DNA from: Palaemon carinicauda
Taxonomy: Eukaryota; Arthropoda; Malacostraca; Decapoda; Palaemonidae
Reading direction: 5' to 3'
NCBI RefSeq assembly: GCF_036898095.1
Contig: NC_090739.1
Span: forward strand, 62,241,642-62,305,641
DNA: 64,000 bases
The position numbers and the translations under genes were made by a program. This document shows positions 42,729 to 54,530 of this stretch, piece by piece (the stretch's first letter is position 1; every line of letters starts with the position of its first letter). The notes beneath the pieces were generated by a model. That model saw only the letters and a program-made list of their open reading frames with translations, ran no database searches and was not told where the DNA came from.

Positions 42729-43996
42729 TTTGAATTGGTCAAGGGAAAATTCCAAAAAACGATCTAAGTCATCAACAATGAATCCGATACAAAAAAGAGT
42801 TCAAGGATTTATTTGAAGAAAAACCCTGCACAGCGAAAGCTCAAAACCAAAATAAAGTACTTCACCAAATATGATGGAAAAAACTCCAGGTTTCAACAGC
42901 GAGTAAAGTACGTCTTGTCGACACGTCGACAGAGAAGAAATTGAGTCTTTGTTTACATTGAGTATGGTATCTGGCCGACAGTTGGCGCTGATGGGCACAC
43001 CCGCAACCTGTATAGCGATCGCTGGCGAGTTTTTTACAGTTTTTTGTCTGTCGAGCAACAGAGTTGCAGCTATATATATTCACCGGCTAAGTTAAATATT
43101 TAAAAATAATTGTTTTTTTTACTCTACCATTTAATTAATATCCCCACTTTCAACTATAAATACGAATTATAAGCATAAAGAAATGATATCAACTTTGGAA
43201 AATTATCATTAGTGAAATGACCGCTCAGGACAAAAAAAGCGTGACGGTACGTTAGCGGAAACCTGGTCCAGGGGGGGACGCTCAACAGGTTAAACATATC
43301 CCTGCATGATCTATGTTTTTGAGGTACCTCTATCCATGAACTCCCCCATATATAAATTGCATTGTAATATTGAGCATGTCATAAGTTATTTAACGATGGT
43401 AAAGTATAGTATAAAGTAGATTACAGTAATTGGATTAGTAAACTTTGATACAGACAACAAACATTGCTGGAAATTATTGGGAAGCACAAATGGACTAGTG
43501 GGAAAAATGTAATTGACAAAAAGTAGTGACTGTATAAATAAAAATCAACTGGAGGTATTTTACTTTTGATAATAGTTATGAATAACTATAAAGCAGCCAT
43601 TAATAACTAGGGTAACCAGTTTTGTCAGGGATACGTTTGGAGTTCATCAACACTACATCATCAAATCCAGGTGCTCAAAACACAGGCTAAACAAGTATGG
43701 CACATGTAAGTGTCTATCCCAGAAAATGCAGAAATTATTTATGTTAACCTACATTCTTTGACAGACCACAAGAGATCACACAGCGACGATAACCCTGCTG
43801 AAAAAAAAATATGCCTTTTAAATTTTGCATCTCTAATTATACCCTTTGTCCATGACTAGATTGGAGTTATATGAGGTTATTCTAGCTTACCTACAACACA
43901 AGGTCAAATGAGTAGGGTCACTTCCCTCGATAAGCCCCCATAAGTAAATAATGTAAATACTAAATCAACTAGCAAAATCACTAAACAACAACTCAC

Positions 43997-44140
43997 CGAC
44001 TGCAATTTTCTGGAAGTGATAAAACAGATATTCGATGCCCAGATGAAAATAGGAATTTGTTGCAATATGGATGGAAGTTAACAGAAAAATCCTGCTCAAT
44101 AATGGAATACTTTTTTGAGCTCTCCTCATCTTTCATATTC
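43997..44140 (-). CDS. CPLANE1: CPLANE1-like exon 6
   Basis: 144 bp between CTTTTCTCCAG and GTGAGT, phase 2 in and phase 2 out. It encodes 'KKYSIIEQDFSVNFHPYCNK' and then 'FLFSSGHRISVLSLPEN'. This matches the family order 'RQRFSI..H..LPYLIVSDGY.V..L', a last propeller strand before the helical part. DIRS element C and the piggyBac-like element occupy the next intron. Confidence 0.74.
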
Positions 44141-44444
44141 CTGGAGAAAAGAGCAATGCATAAAATGTAGGATCACAAGGAGGCATTCAAATGTTAACTC
44201 ATTTCATGGAAATTCCTAAAGCTCAGCAAATTTAATAACCACAGAAATCATATAAAATCCTTCAACAATTAAGAGGACAACACATATTATAAGATTAAAC
44301 TTCACAACAATTTAATAACCTAATAATACATAAAGCATTTGTTATTGTCACAATTAATTATGAACCTTAACATTTCAATTTTACTAAAGAATTATGTTAA
44401 TCTTTTTACATTAATCATAATCATGCTGACGAAAACTACTTTAC

Positions 44445-44645
44445 ATTATTCTCCTTGGGTATGAATGTGGATGAAGTCTTAGCAGAGATGAAGGCTGAAG
44501 ATCTAAATTCTCTCCTGTACATGATATTCTTATTAATGGTCCCATTCTAGTTGCCATGAAAATGGCCCCAGTACGGAGGCACCCTGCAATATAGGAATTA
44601 TCCCAAGACCAAGCCATATCAGCAACCCAATTTTCATCTCCATCT
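44445..44645 (-). CDS. CPLANE1: CPLANE1-like exon 5 (most diagnostic propeller exon)
   Basis: 201 bp, phase 2 in and phase 2 out. It encodes 'DENWVADMAWSWDNSYIAGC', then 'LRTGAIFMATRMGPLI' and 'LLRLHPHSYP'. The order W-V-x-D-I/M-x-W-x-x-D, then a G-S/A-hydrophobic strand, then 'LHPL/H' is the pattern I recall from vertebrate CPLANE1 (JBTS17 domain). The acceptor is TTTCGACAG and the donor is GTAAAG. A stop lies just beyond the donor, supporting splicing there. Confidence 0.78.
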
Positions 44646-45751
44646 CTGTCGAAATGGGAATATAATAATATTAGGGAAACATCAAGATATATGAAAATGT
44701 ATGAGAATCGAGTAAGAATCCAATAGTTTTTTAACAAAAAGTGTAGACTATTTGATTATGACAATATCTGACTAAAATTCTAGAACTTCTTAGTACATCT
44801 CTTCTAGCATTCCTTAATTTATCATAATTTAAATGATTATTAATAAAAGAGCAATATAATAGCTTTATTCTTAAAAGCCACTAATCTTAACAGTGAATCA
44901 TCATCATTGTTTAAACTTTCCCCTTCAAATGTTTCCTACATGTTTAGACATAAAGCAGGTTTTTTAACCCAATATGTAAAACATGGAAAATTGGTTCAAC
45001 ATAAACTGAACCCATTTAGCTTGTGTACGTAAAAATCAAACAAATCCATCCGTGTAAGAGCTTAATGTGCTTCCTCCAAATATTCTGAGCTATTTGGGGC
45101 ACAACCTTCTAATTAGACCCTGGTAATATCATAGAAAACTATACAATTCTGATTATTTACTGTATACTGTATATAGAACTGTATTAGCATCCTATTTTGA
45201 TTAAAAAATTTGAAAAAATACTTCTACCTAATCTTTTTCTTAAAAAAAAGGAAACAACCAGGGAGAAGGGAGGAACCCAGGAAGGACAAGCGATGCTGAA
45301 ATTAGTAACTAATGTAATACTGTATAAGAATAAGGATAGATGTTCTGTAATGAAGGAGTAAGTGAATTTTTAGAAACTAAGAATATTAACAAATCTAATG
45401 TAGTTACATAATAATCATGAAAATTACATCATGACCTCAAATATACAAAACCAGTTGATAAAAAATAATATATATTAGGATACAAGAATATATCAGTTAA
45501 GTGATAAGCACATACTTGATTCTATGAGATGTGATCCCATCAATAAGTAAATTCTCAAATTTTTACATCATGTATATTAAAAAAATCATTCAATACAATC
45601 AAAACTACTTAAGGGTTTATCTGCTATGTAAAATTATGTTACAAATAATTCCAGATTGAATTGTGCATTTATTATATTATGAAAGGTTTCTCACCATTCA
45701 CAAGATATTTATTACTTTAAAGACAATACTAAACTATACATAAATACTTAC
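44646..45751. other. Intron 4-5, no feature seen
   Basis: AT-rich with short A tracts. No exon or recognised repeat was found by reading. Confidence 0.4.
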
Positions 45752-45901
45752 TGGACTTGCCTCAACCCAAAATTACTACTTGACTTCTCAATGTTCTCAG
45801 TGGCTATAGTCTCAGAAAATGGGTGTAAATACACCAGCCTTGAGCTGTATCTTAGAGGAGAATTAAGTGCAATACACAAGAAAGACTGATTGTTGGCATA
45901 C
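45752..45901 (-). CDS. CPLANE1: CPLANE1-like exon 4 (beta-propeller)
   Basis: 150 bp. The first G completes an Arg codon from the previous exon and the last two bases (CA) continue into the next. It encodes 'RYANNQSFLCIALN' and 'SSRLVYLHPFSE', matching the family pattern 'S.DG..LAV.LNQ....TQVLFI'. The acceptor is TCTTACAG and the donor is GTAAGTATT. There are no internal stops. It is the first exon after the 16.9-kb intron. Confidence 0.75.
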
Positions 45902-46989
45902 CTGTAAGATAAGAATAAAAGCAACATTTTGAAATGGAACTCAGAATATCATAACCAAGGGACAACATATAACTACCGGTAAATACAAATATGAGAAAGT
46001 AACATAATTTTTGGATTACTCTGAAGAATTAGGATCCAGTAAAAGTTAAGAGGTTGGACAGAAAGATGGAAGAAAGGAAGCCAGAACAGAGCATGGTTGA
46101 AAGTAAAAAAGCGCGTAAGGCTTGGGGCCAAATGGACATTACAAAGACCTTCAAACGCATCAACGACAACAGCCCTTGTGCAGGTAACAAATTTTACGCT
46201 TGAAACATTAATCATAAGCACAAGCAGCCTTTAAAGCAATATGTTATTTTCATTAGTAAAATAAATTTTTGAATATACTTACCCGATGATCATGTAGCTG
46301 TCAACTCTGTTGCCCGACAGAAATCTACGGTCGGGATACGCCAGCGATCGCTATACAGGTGGGGGTGTACACAACAGCGCCATCTGTGAGTAGGTACTCA
46401 AGTACTTCTTGTCAACAAGAACTCAATTTTCTCCTCGGTCCACTGGTTCTCTATGGGGAGGAAGGGCGGGTCCTTAAATTCATGATCATCGGGTAAGTAT
46501 ATTCAAAAATTTATTTTACTAATGAAAATAACATTTTTCAATATTAATCTTACCCGATGATCATGTAGCTGATTCACACCCAGGGTGGTGGGTGGAGACC
46601 AGCATACATGTTAACAAAGAAGCTAAGTATCCCGATCTTATTTTAGCCGTTATTCAAAATAACAAACATAAAATAAATAAGTACCTGGTAAGGAAGTCGA
46701 CTTGAACCATTACTCTGCCTTTTTAAGTACGTCTTCCTTACTGAGCCTAGCGATCCTCTTAGGATGCTGAGCGACTCCTAGGTGCTGAAGTATTAAGGGC
46801 TGCAACCCATACTAAAGGACCTCATCACAACCTCTAATCTAGGCGCTTCTCAAGAAAGAATTTGACCACCCGCCAAAGCAACCAGGATGCGGAAGGCTTC
46901 TTAGCCTTCCGGACAACCCAGAAATATTTCAAGAGAAAGATTAAAAAGGTTCTGGAATTAGGGAATTGTAGTGGTGGAGCCCCCACCAC

Positions 46990-47900
46990 TACTGCACTCG
47001 TTGCTACGAATGGTCCCAGAGTGTAGCAGTTCTCGTAAAGAGACTGGACATTCTTAAGATAAAAGACGCGAACACTGATTAGCTTTTCCAAAAGGTTGCG
47101 TCGAAAATATTTTGCAGAGATCTATTTTATTAAAAGGTCACGGAAGTTGTGATAGCTCTAACTTCGTGTGTCCTTACCTTCAGCCAAGCTTGGTCTTCCT
47201 CATTCAGAAGGGAATGAGCTTCTCGTATTAACAGTCTGAAAATAATAGGATAAAGAATTCTCTGACATAGGCAAAGATGAATTCTTAACTGAACACCATA
47301 AAGCTTCAGACGGGCCTCGTAAAGGTTTTTAAAATAGAACTTAAGAGCTCTACAGGACATAATACTCTTTCTAGTTCATTTCCAACCATATCGATAAGTT
47401 TGGAATAACGAACGATATTGGTCAAGGCCGAGAAGGCAGCTCGTGTTTGGCTAGAAAACCAAGATGTAGAACATGTAGCCGTTTCGGATGAAAATCCGAT
47501 GTTCTTGCTGAAGGCATGAATCTCACTGACTCTTTTAGCTGGTAAAGCATATCAGGAAAAGAGTCTTAAAGGTGAGATCTTTCAGGGAGGCTGATTGAAG
47601 TGGTTCGAACCTGTCTAACATAAGGAATCTTAGAACCACGTCTAAATTCCAACCAGGTGTAACCAAACGACGCTCCTTCGTGGTCTCAAAAGACTTAAGG
47701 AGGTCCTGTAGATCTTTATTGTTAAAAAGATCTAAGCCTCTGTGACGGAAGACTGATGCCAACATGCTTCTGTAACCCTTGAAAGTGGGAGCTGAAAGAG
47801 ATCGCTCTTTTCTCAGATATAAGAGGAAGTCAGCTATTTGAGTTACAGAGGTACTGTTCAAGGATACGGATACTGACTTGCACCAGTTTAGGAAGATTCC
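46990..47900 (-). pseudogene. Element D tyrosine recombinase remnant
   Basis: Pieces with 'IADFLLYLRKERSLSAPTFK', 'WNLDVVLRFLMLDRFEPLQS', 'RTHEVRAITTSVTF' and 'LKNVQSLYENCYTLGPFVA' in different frames. There are many small indels. It cannot encode an enzyme. Confidence 0.85.
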
Positions 47901-47941
47901 CCACTTCGATTGGTAGACTCTAAGGGTGGATGTTCTCCTTG

Positions 47942-49040
47942 CTATAACAATCGCTCTGGTTGCCTCCTTCGAAAAACCTCTAGTTCTCGAGAGTCTTTCG
48001 ATACTCTGAAGGCAGTGAGACGAAGAGCGTGGAGGCCTTGGAGTACCTTCTTACGCGTGGCAGACGTAGCAGGTCCACCCTTAGGGGAAGAGTTCTGGGA
48101 ACGTCTACTAGCCATCGAAGTACCTCGGTAAGTTATTCTCTCGCGGGCCAGAGGGAAGCAACTAGTGTCAACTTTGTCCCAACGTGAGAGGCGAACTTCT
48201 GCAGTACCTTGTTGACAAACTAGAACGGAGGGAATGCATATAGATCTAGATGAGACTAATCTAGTAGAAAGGCATCTAAAAGAACCACTGCTGGGTCTGT
48301 TGAGAGCCTCTTGGACATCGAGGTTGCGAAGAGATCTATGGTTGGATGGCCCCAGGTGACCCAAAGTCTCTTGCATACATCTCTGTGGAGGGTCCAATAT
48401 GTTGGAATTATTGTCCCTTCCTACTGAGACAAACTGCTAAGACATTCAAGTTGCCTTGGAAGAAATTTGTTACTAGTGAAAAGTCTAGACCTGTTGAACA
48501 GGAGAGGAGGTCACTAGCGAACTCGCACCATGTCAGAGAGTAGGTCCCTCCTTGCTAGGAGATGAACATCAAAGCAGGGAGTTGTCCGTGTTGACCTCCA
48601 TTACTTGTCTTGAAGGAGAGACCTGAAGCTTTTCCAGGTCAGACTTACTGCCAGAAGCTTCTTGCAGTTAAAATGCATTGTCCTTTGACGCGAGTTCCAT
48701 AATCCCGTGCATTCCCTACCGCCTAAGGTCGCACCCCAGCCTACGTCCGATGCGTCTGAGAAGAGAACGTGGTTGAACAGTCAGGGGAAGACCCTATAAA
48801 AGGTTGATAAAGTCCTTTCCTCAGGTTAGACCAGACTTATCTTCCGGAAACCGGGATCGAGACCGCTTCTAGCATCTTGTCCTTTTCCAGTGAAGAGCTA
48901 GATGATACAGAAGAGGACGGAGGTGTAGTCTTCCAAGTGACACCAAATGCACCACGGATGTCAGTGTCCTAACCAGACTCATCCACAGCCTGACAGGGCC
49001 GTATTCCTTCTTCAGCATCTTCTGGATGGATAGCAGGGCT
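47942..49040 (-). pseudogene. Element D RT-RNase H remnant
   Basis: Decayed C-terminal half only: RNase H and Dam-like words are visible after correcting frames, and 'GPVRLWMSLVRTLTSVVHLV' lies near 48869-49066. The catalytic YLDD part is missing. Sequence jumps at about 49040 directly into Gag, implying an internal deletion of the RT N-terminus and Gag C-terminus. Confidence 0.8.
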
Positions 49041-51260
49041 GGGGATTGATCTTCTTGTTCAGCCATGTCCTCATCAGAGGGTTCCTCATCCGAAACTGAT
49101 GAGGAAACGGCAACGGAGTGGGCAACGTCTGACTCGCTGAATCCGGTCGCACTGGTGGATGCGTGACGGAGCCGGACACAAGATCATGGTACTGCTGCAC
49201 AGTCTGTGAACTGTCAACCATGGGGAAGCGAGGAAGTACAGCGACAACCCGAAACTGTCTAGACTGTCTGGGTAGTACAGACAACCCCTTATCGGGTTGC
49301 TGAGGTTGCCGCACTGCGTCACAACAAGTCACCTCTGCTGGTTGTTGAACGTCTTCCCAGTGACACACTGAACGTCCACAACCACCTCCGAGAGTAGCAT
49401 AACATCAACGTGCGACTGGCAACCCACACTGGGTCGCACCGGTGGAGGAACCATCTCAACTGGCGGACGTGAGTAGGATACCTCAGCGTCAACAGGGCGT
49501 ACAACCAACCGGTAGGAAGGTCGTTGGCAAGAAGGGTCTTCTCCGTAAAAAATCCTCTATCAAGAACTAAGCTTGGACTGCATGTCTTGCAACAAAGCCC
49601 AAGGTCTATGGGAGCAGGTGTGGCAACAGACGGGGTTAGCGACTGAAGCGGAACCATTTACCCTCCCTGGAAGCATGTTATGCTTAAATAAAAGTCCATA
49701 GGAGGCTAAGCAGCTTAAGGCTCCTCTCCAAATGACAGAGTCCTCAAGGGAATATCAGAAGGAGGGAGAACAGCACTTTCTCATCTACAGGAACCATATC
49801 CGATAAAAGCTAGGTTCTCTCAATGAGGGTTTCACTGGTGCAAAAGCAGCAGACCAGAAGGCAACGTTATGAAACTGCTTGACAGTCTGTGAACTGTCAA
49901 AAACTGAACTGTCAACCACAACAGGAGCGTGAGGACATACAGCACTGGTGTATAAGTAGCAGACCAGAAGGCAACATCATGTAACTGTATGACAGTCTGT
50001 GAGTTGGCAACAACCAAAGTTGTGTGGGGAAGCCTCAACTCCTGACTGACTAGTTTGCTGCTGGCGAGTGGCGGTAACCACAGTGTGTTGCGGAGGCTGA
50101 CACACCGTGTCAAAACACGGCAGCTTGTGGTAGCTCACGCACGGCAACGGAGTGCTCTGTGTGTGGGAGTCATCAAACATCTGGCAGGGTTGACTGTGCA
50201 TGGGTGGAGGAGCTCTCACAACAAGAGTGTGAGAGCAGGAAGCCATGCCGGGCGCACAACCGTGGGAGGTGTAGGCCCACGGGTGCATCGTCAACCTTCT
50301 CCGCAGTCGGAGTGTGGGAGCTGGCAACAACAAAAGCAGAGTGCTGGTGCGTGGGAGGGGCTGCGGTGGGTTGAGGAGCATGCGGTATGGTATGCGGAGC
50401 ATGCTGTAAGGTATGCGGCTCATGCTGCATGGTATGCGGAGCATGCTGTAAGGTATGCAGAGCATGCTGCATGGGCTGCGGAGAATGCCGCATAGTGCTG
50501 GAACCCGGCAGCTCTACAGAACCTTCCCACTGCTGATGCGGTAGCTCACGCATGTTAGCAGATGGTGCAGCAAGAACATGCGTCTGGCAGGGTGGACTGC
50601 GCATCGGTGGTGGAGCTCTCACAGGTGGAGGGTGGGAGCAGGCAGCCGCAGTATCTGCTGAGCGCACAACCTCGGCGGGTTGTAGGTTAACAGGTGCATT
50701 GTCAACCTTCCAGCACGATACTCCTGCATGAAGGAGCAAGCTGAGACTGTATAGTCTGCAGCATGGACCACTAGGGTCTATGAAAGACAACAACAAACGG
50801 AGCTACTGTCCGTTGTGACTGAGGGTCTAAAACAGCTGGTGCGGCAACAGACGGAGTTACTGCCTGTTGCGGTACCACCTTGCCTCTCTTGGAAGGTGTG
50901 CAGTTGTCGTACTGCAGCGAGTCCGAACTGACCCAGTGGCTACACCTAGGCCGTTGGACTTGCGCGGAAGGGACCGACTTGCACTTAAAAGCTGCAAGAT
51001 TTGGTCCATGGTTTCTGCGAGAAACCTCTTCCGCAGACGAGGAATAAATGGGCTCTCTCGTCTGTGTGGGTGGGGTGATCACGTCGGCAACGTGTGTAGA
51101 TACACCCGAAACCACGGAGGGAAACGTCTGTTCGTCGATCAAGGCCTGTGGAACCCATAAGTCCTTCGACATTACTTCTCCCCTGGGCTTGGGAGCTTGT
51201 AAGAGGTATCGGACTAGGTGAACAACTGGCACGAACAGACGAACCCTCGAACGCAACACT
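49041..51260 (-). pseudogene. Element D chimeric Gag remnant
   Basis: 49041-49657 follows the element C Gag centre ('LTPSVATPAPIDLG', 'SVTHPPVRPDSASQTLPTPL'). About 49830-51260 follows the B/E type ('SVRASCSPSPIPLTSSQAQG', 'AVTPSVAAPA'). It includes a partial copy of the 21-bp 'HTMQHEP' repeat (about 50390-50480). Two similar 'TQVCQQLQD'-like segments recur, suggesting duplication. Frames are broken throughout. Confidence 0.7.
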
Positions 51261-52320
51261 GTAACACTTTGCGCATATCACTTTATCACTTTTGATTTTC
51301 TGTTTGCACTTATTTCACTGAACTCGAAACTTTAAGTGGTTTGTACCTGAAACACGCAATCCTATCCTTCATTAAAAGGTAGTAATTGCGAAAACAGTAT
51401 TACAATGTAACAGAAAAACATAATGAAAGATAAAAAATTCAGTGGCTGGAAAAGAGACTAAACACTAGATCAAATAAACTACGTTTAAAATCTCTCACCG
51501 CATAAAGCCTGGGAACAAGAATAAAACTCTAGAAACGTTTTACCTTCTTCCCCTATAGCGACTAGGGAGAAGAGCAAAAAACGAGAACAACGTTACCCGC
51601 TTGAACGAAACGTTTATCCTCCTCTCTCTCCCTCCGTCTCTATCTCTCTCTCTCTCTCTCTTGACTTAGAACCTGAGAGATGAGCCCAATTATATATATC
51701 GTTAAAACATATTATTTGTTAAAGGAAAAAAACTGAAAGGTTTCCCAAATAAAAAGTTCCTTTATTAGAATTAAAACCATTTAAGCTAAGAAAGAATGAA
51801 CGAAACGCTAGAATCGGTTTACTCTTACTGCAACGTGAAACCGTGAAATACTCTCTCTCTATCGTAACGATAGAGCGCAAGTTGAATGTTCTGAACGTCA
51901 ACAACTGCGGAGACTAAACAAAACGTTAGTTCAACTTTGAAAACAGTACGAGACTATCAAAGAAATTCTTTCAAAAACATTAAAATTAAAATAGCATAAA
52001 TTCTTAACAGGAAAAACGATATGACGGGCTCAATGTTAATTAACTTAGGTTCCAAGTAAGGACCGCCTACTATTAGGAAGGGTCGCATATAAACAAACAT
52101 AAAAATTAATTTTTATAAGTTTATAATAAATGGAAAGTTAATCGAAGAGGCCTATAAATGGCGGAGAGATATAAAATAAATCTATAACTTTGTTAAGCAA
52201 AATTACCAAAAACCTAAACACACTTCCGTCTAAGGGAAGGGTCGGCCATTTAAAAGTGAAAGAGAGTCCATACTCTCTTCGTCACCATAAAAAAATCTAT
52301 CCAAAACGAGTTCAAGTTTT
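51261..52320. other. About 1 kb unrelated insert in element D
   Basis: It replaces the Gag N-terminus. It is AT-rich, with a CT microsatellite at 51642-51661 and repeated words such as 'GAACGAAACG' and 'ACTCTCTCTC'. No open frame or terminal repeat was recognised. The DIRS 5' leader resumes near 52315. Confidence 0.5.
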
Positions 52321-52960
52321 GAAATGAAGATAAAACCCCTGCATAGCGAAAGCTCAAAACTGGAATAGTGTACTTCACCAAAAAGTTGTGAAAACAAATC
52401 CAGTTAGGGACGGCGTATTAGTAGGTCTTGCCGGAGGCACGACAGAGGAAAAATTGAGTTCTTGTTGACAAGAAGTACTTGAGTACCTACTCACAGATGG
52501 CGCTGTTGTGTACACCCCCACCTGTATAGCGATCGCTGGCGTATCCCGACCGTAGATTTCTGTCGGGCAACAGAGTTGACAGCTACATGATCATCGGGTA
52601 AGATTAATATTGAAAATTCAATATTTCATATACGTTAATATCCAGCCGTAATTCATTCATTGGTTCCAAGAGATATGGCATAAGTCTACAGGTATTTTCT
52701 ATGCAGGTCAGATTTTCACATATGTTATTTTCATTAATAAAATAAATTTTTGAATATACTTACCCGATGATCATGTAGCTGTCAACTCCGTTGCCCGACA
52801 GAAATCTACGGTCGGGATACGCCAGCGATCGCTATACAGGTGGGGGTGTACTCACCAGCGCCATCTGTGGTCAGGTACTCAAGTACTTCTTGTCAACAAG
52901 ACCTCAATTTTCTCCTCGGTCCACTGGTTCTCTATGGGGAGGAAGGGCGGGTCCTTTAAA

Positions 52961-53051
52961 TCATGATCATCGGGTAAGTATATTCAAAAATTTATTTTAT
53001 TAATGAAAATAACATTTTTCAATATTAATCTTACCCGATGATCATGTAGCT
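52961..53051. repeat. Element E internal complementary region
   Basis: CATGATCATCGGGTAAGTAT, then AATGAAAATAACATTTTTCA, then TCTTACCCGATGATCATG. Each half is complementary to one end of the element. Confidence 0.9.
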
Positions 53052-53450
53052 GATTCACACCCAGGGTGGTGGGTGGAGACCAGTATACATGTTAACAAAG
53101 AAGCTAAGTATCCCGTATTTCATTTTTATTAGTTATTCAAAATAACAATATAAAATAAATAAGTACCTGGTAAGGAAGTCGACTTGAACCATTACTCTGC
53201 CTTCAATAAGTACGTCTTCCTTACTGAGCGTAGCGGTCCTCTTAGGATGCTGAACAACTCTTAGGTGCTGAAGTATAAAGGGCTGCAACCCATACTAAAG
53301 GACCTCATCACACCCTCTAACCTAGGCGCTTCTCAAGAAAGAATTGACCACCCGCCAAATCAACCAGGATGCGGAAGGCTTCTTAGCCGACCGTACAACC
53401 CAAAAACAACAATAAAAGTAATCAAGAGAAAGGTTAAAAAGGTTATGGGA

Positions 53451-54530
53451 TTATGGGAATGTAGTGGCTGAGCCCTCACCTACTACTGCACTCGCTGCTA
53501 CGGATGGTCCCAGGGTGTAGCAGTTCTCGTAAAGAGACTGGACATCTTTGAGATAGAATGATGCGAACACTGACTTGCTTCTCCAATAGGTTGCATCCAT
53601 AACACTCTGCAGAGAACGGTTCTGTTTGAAGGCCACTGAAGTAGCCACAGCTCTCACTTCATGTGTCCTTACCTACAGCAAAGCAAGGTCTTCTTCCTTC
53701 ATATGAGAATGAGCTTCTCTAATCAGAAGCCTGATGTAGTAAGAAACTGCGTTCTTAGACATTGGTAGCGAAGGCTTCTTAACAGCACACCATAAGGCTT
53801 CTGATTGTCCTCGTAAGGGTTTTGACCTTTTCAGATAGTACCCAAGAGCTCTGACTGGGCAAAGTACTCTCTCCAGCTCGTTACCCACCAAGTTGGATAG
53901 GCTAGGGATCTCGAACGATTTAGGCCAAGGACGTGAAGGAAGCTCGTTTTTAGCCAAAAAACCGAGCTGCAAGGAACATGTAGCCGTTTCCGATGTGAAA
54001 CCTATGTTCCTGCTGAAGGCGTGGATCTCACTTACTCCTTTAGCTGTTGCTAGGCATACGAGGAAAAGAGTTTTTAATGTGAGGTCCTTGAAAGAGGCTG
54101 ATTGGAGCGGTTCAAATCTAGATGACATCAGGAACCTTAGGACCACGTCTAGATTCCAGCCTGGAGTGGATAACCGACGTTCCTTAGAGGTCTCAAAAGA
54201 CCTAAGGATGTCCTGTAGATCTTTGTTGGAGGAAAGATCCAAGCCTCTGTGGCGGAAAACCGCTGCCAACATACTTCTGTAACCCTTGATCGTAGGAGCT
54301 GATAGGGATCTAACGTTTCTTAGATGTAACAGGAAGTCAGCAATCTGGGTTACAGTGGTACTGGTTGAGGAAACTGCATTGGCCTTGCACCAGCTTCGGA
54401 AGACTTCCCATTTAGATTGATAGACTCTGAGAGTGGATGTCCTCCTTGCTCTGGCAATCGCTCTGGCTGCCTCCTTCGAAAAGCCTCTAGCTCTTGAGAG
54501 TCTTTCGATAGTCTGAAGGCAGTCAGACGA
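53451..54530 (-). pseudogene. Element E tyrosine recombinase (one premature stop)
   Basis: The domain matches A and B: 'YQSKWEVFRSWC', 'LATAKGVSEIHAFS' (Gly where A and B have the catalytic Arg of 'AKRVSE', a second defect), 'EMRAVATSVAF' and 'FASFYLKDV'. A TAG at 53673-53675 replaces Lys just before 'VRTHE'. Upstream, the same frame is open from 53673 to the Gag TGA at 56409. Confidence 0.86.

Larger units (their letters stand above)
36617..43106 (-). mobile_element. DIRS element C (inside a piggyBac-like element)
   Basis: 6.5 kb with terminal inverted repeats (about 36649-36812 and 42932-43091) starting CTTACCCGGTGAATATATAT. The internal complementary region is 36858-36951. Gag and YR are open and RT is frameshifted. 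The outer edges read ATGATATTTT and TATTTAAAAA, diverged from A, B, D and E. It is inserted in piggyBac-like DNA in the host intron between exons 6 and 7, host sense orientation. Confidence 0.92.
35728..43289 (+). mobile_element. piggyBac-like element carrying DIRS element C
   Basis: The left end CCTGTTAAGCGTC (35728-35740) and right end GACGCTCAACAGG (43277-43289) are 13-bp inverted repeats with one mismatch, each flanked by TTAA (35724-35727, 43290-43293). TTAA duplication is the hallmark of piggyBac. Without element C it would be about 1.1 kb. It holds only an N-terminal transposase-like frame, so it is a deleted, non-autonomous copy. Element C and two GA microsatellites lie inside. Confidence 0.82.
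46241..52616 (-). mobile_element. DIRS element D (degraded mosaic)
   Basis: Terminal repeats (about 46279-46435 and 52445-52601, starting CTTACCCGATGATCATGTAG) and the internal complementary region (46481-46570) are very similar to those of E. The inside is badly decayed: YR fragments 46990-47900, RT/RNase H fragments 47942-49040, two different Gag types 49041-51260, and about 1 kb unrelated to the other elements (51261-52320). It lies 105 bp from element E, both in the intron between host exons 3 and 4. Confidence 0.88.
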
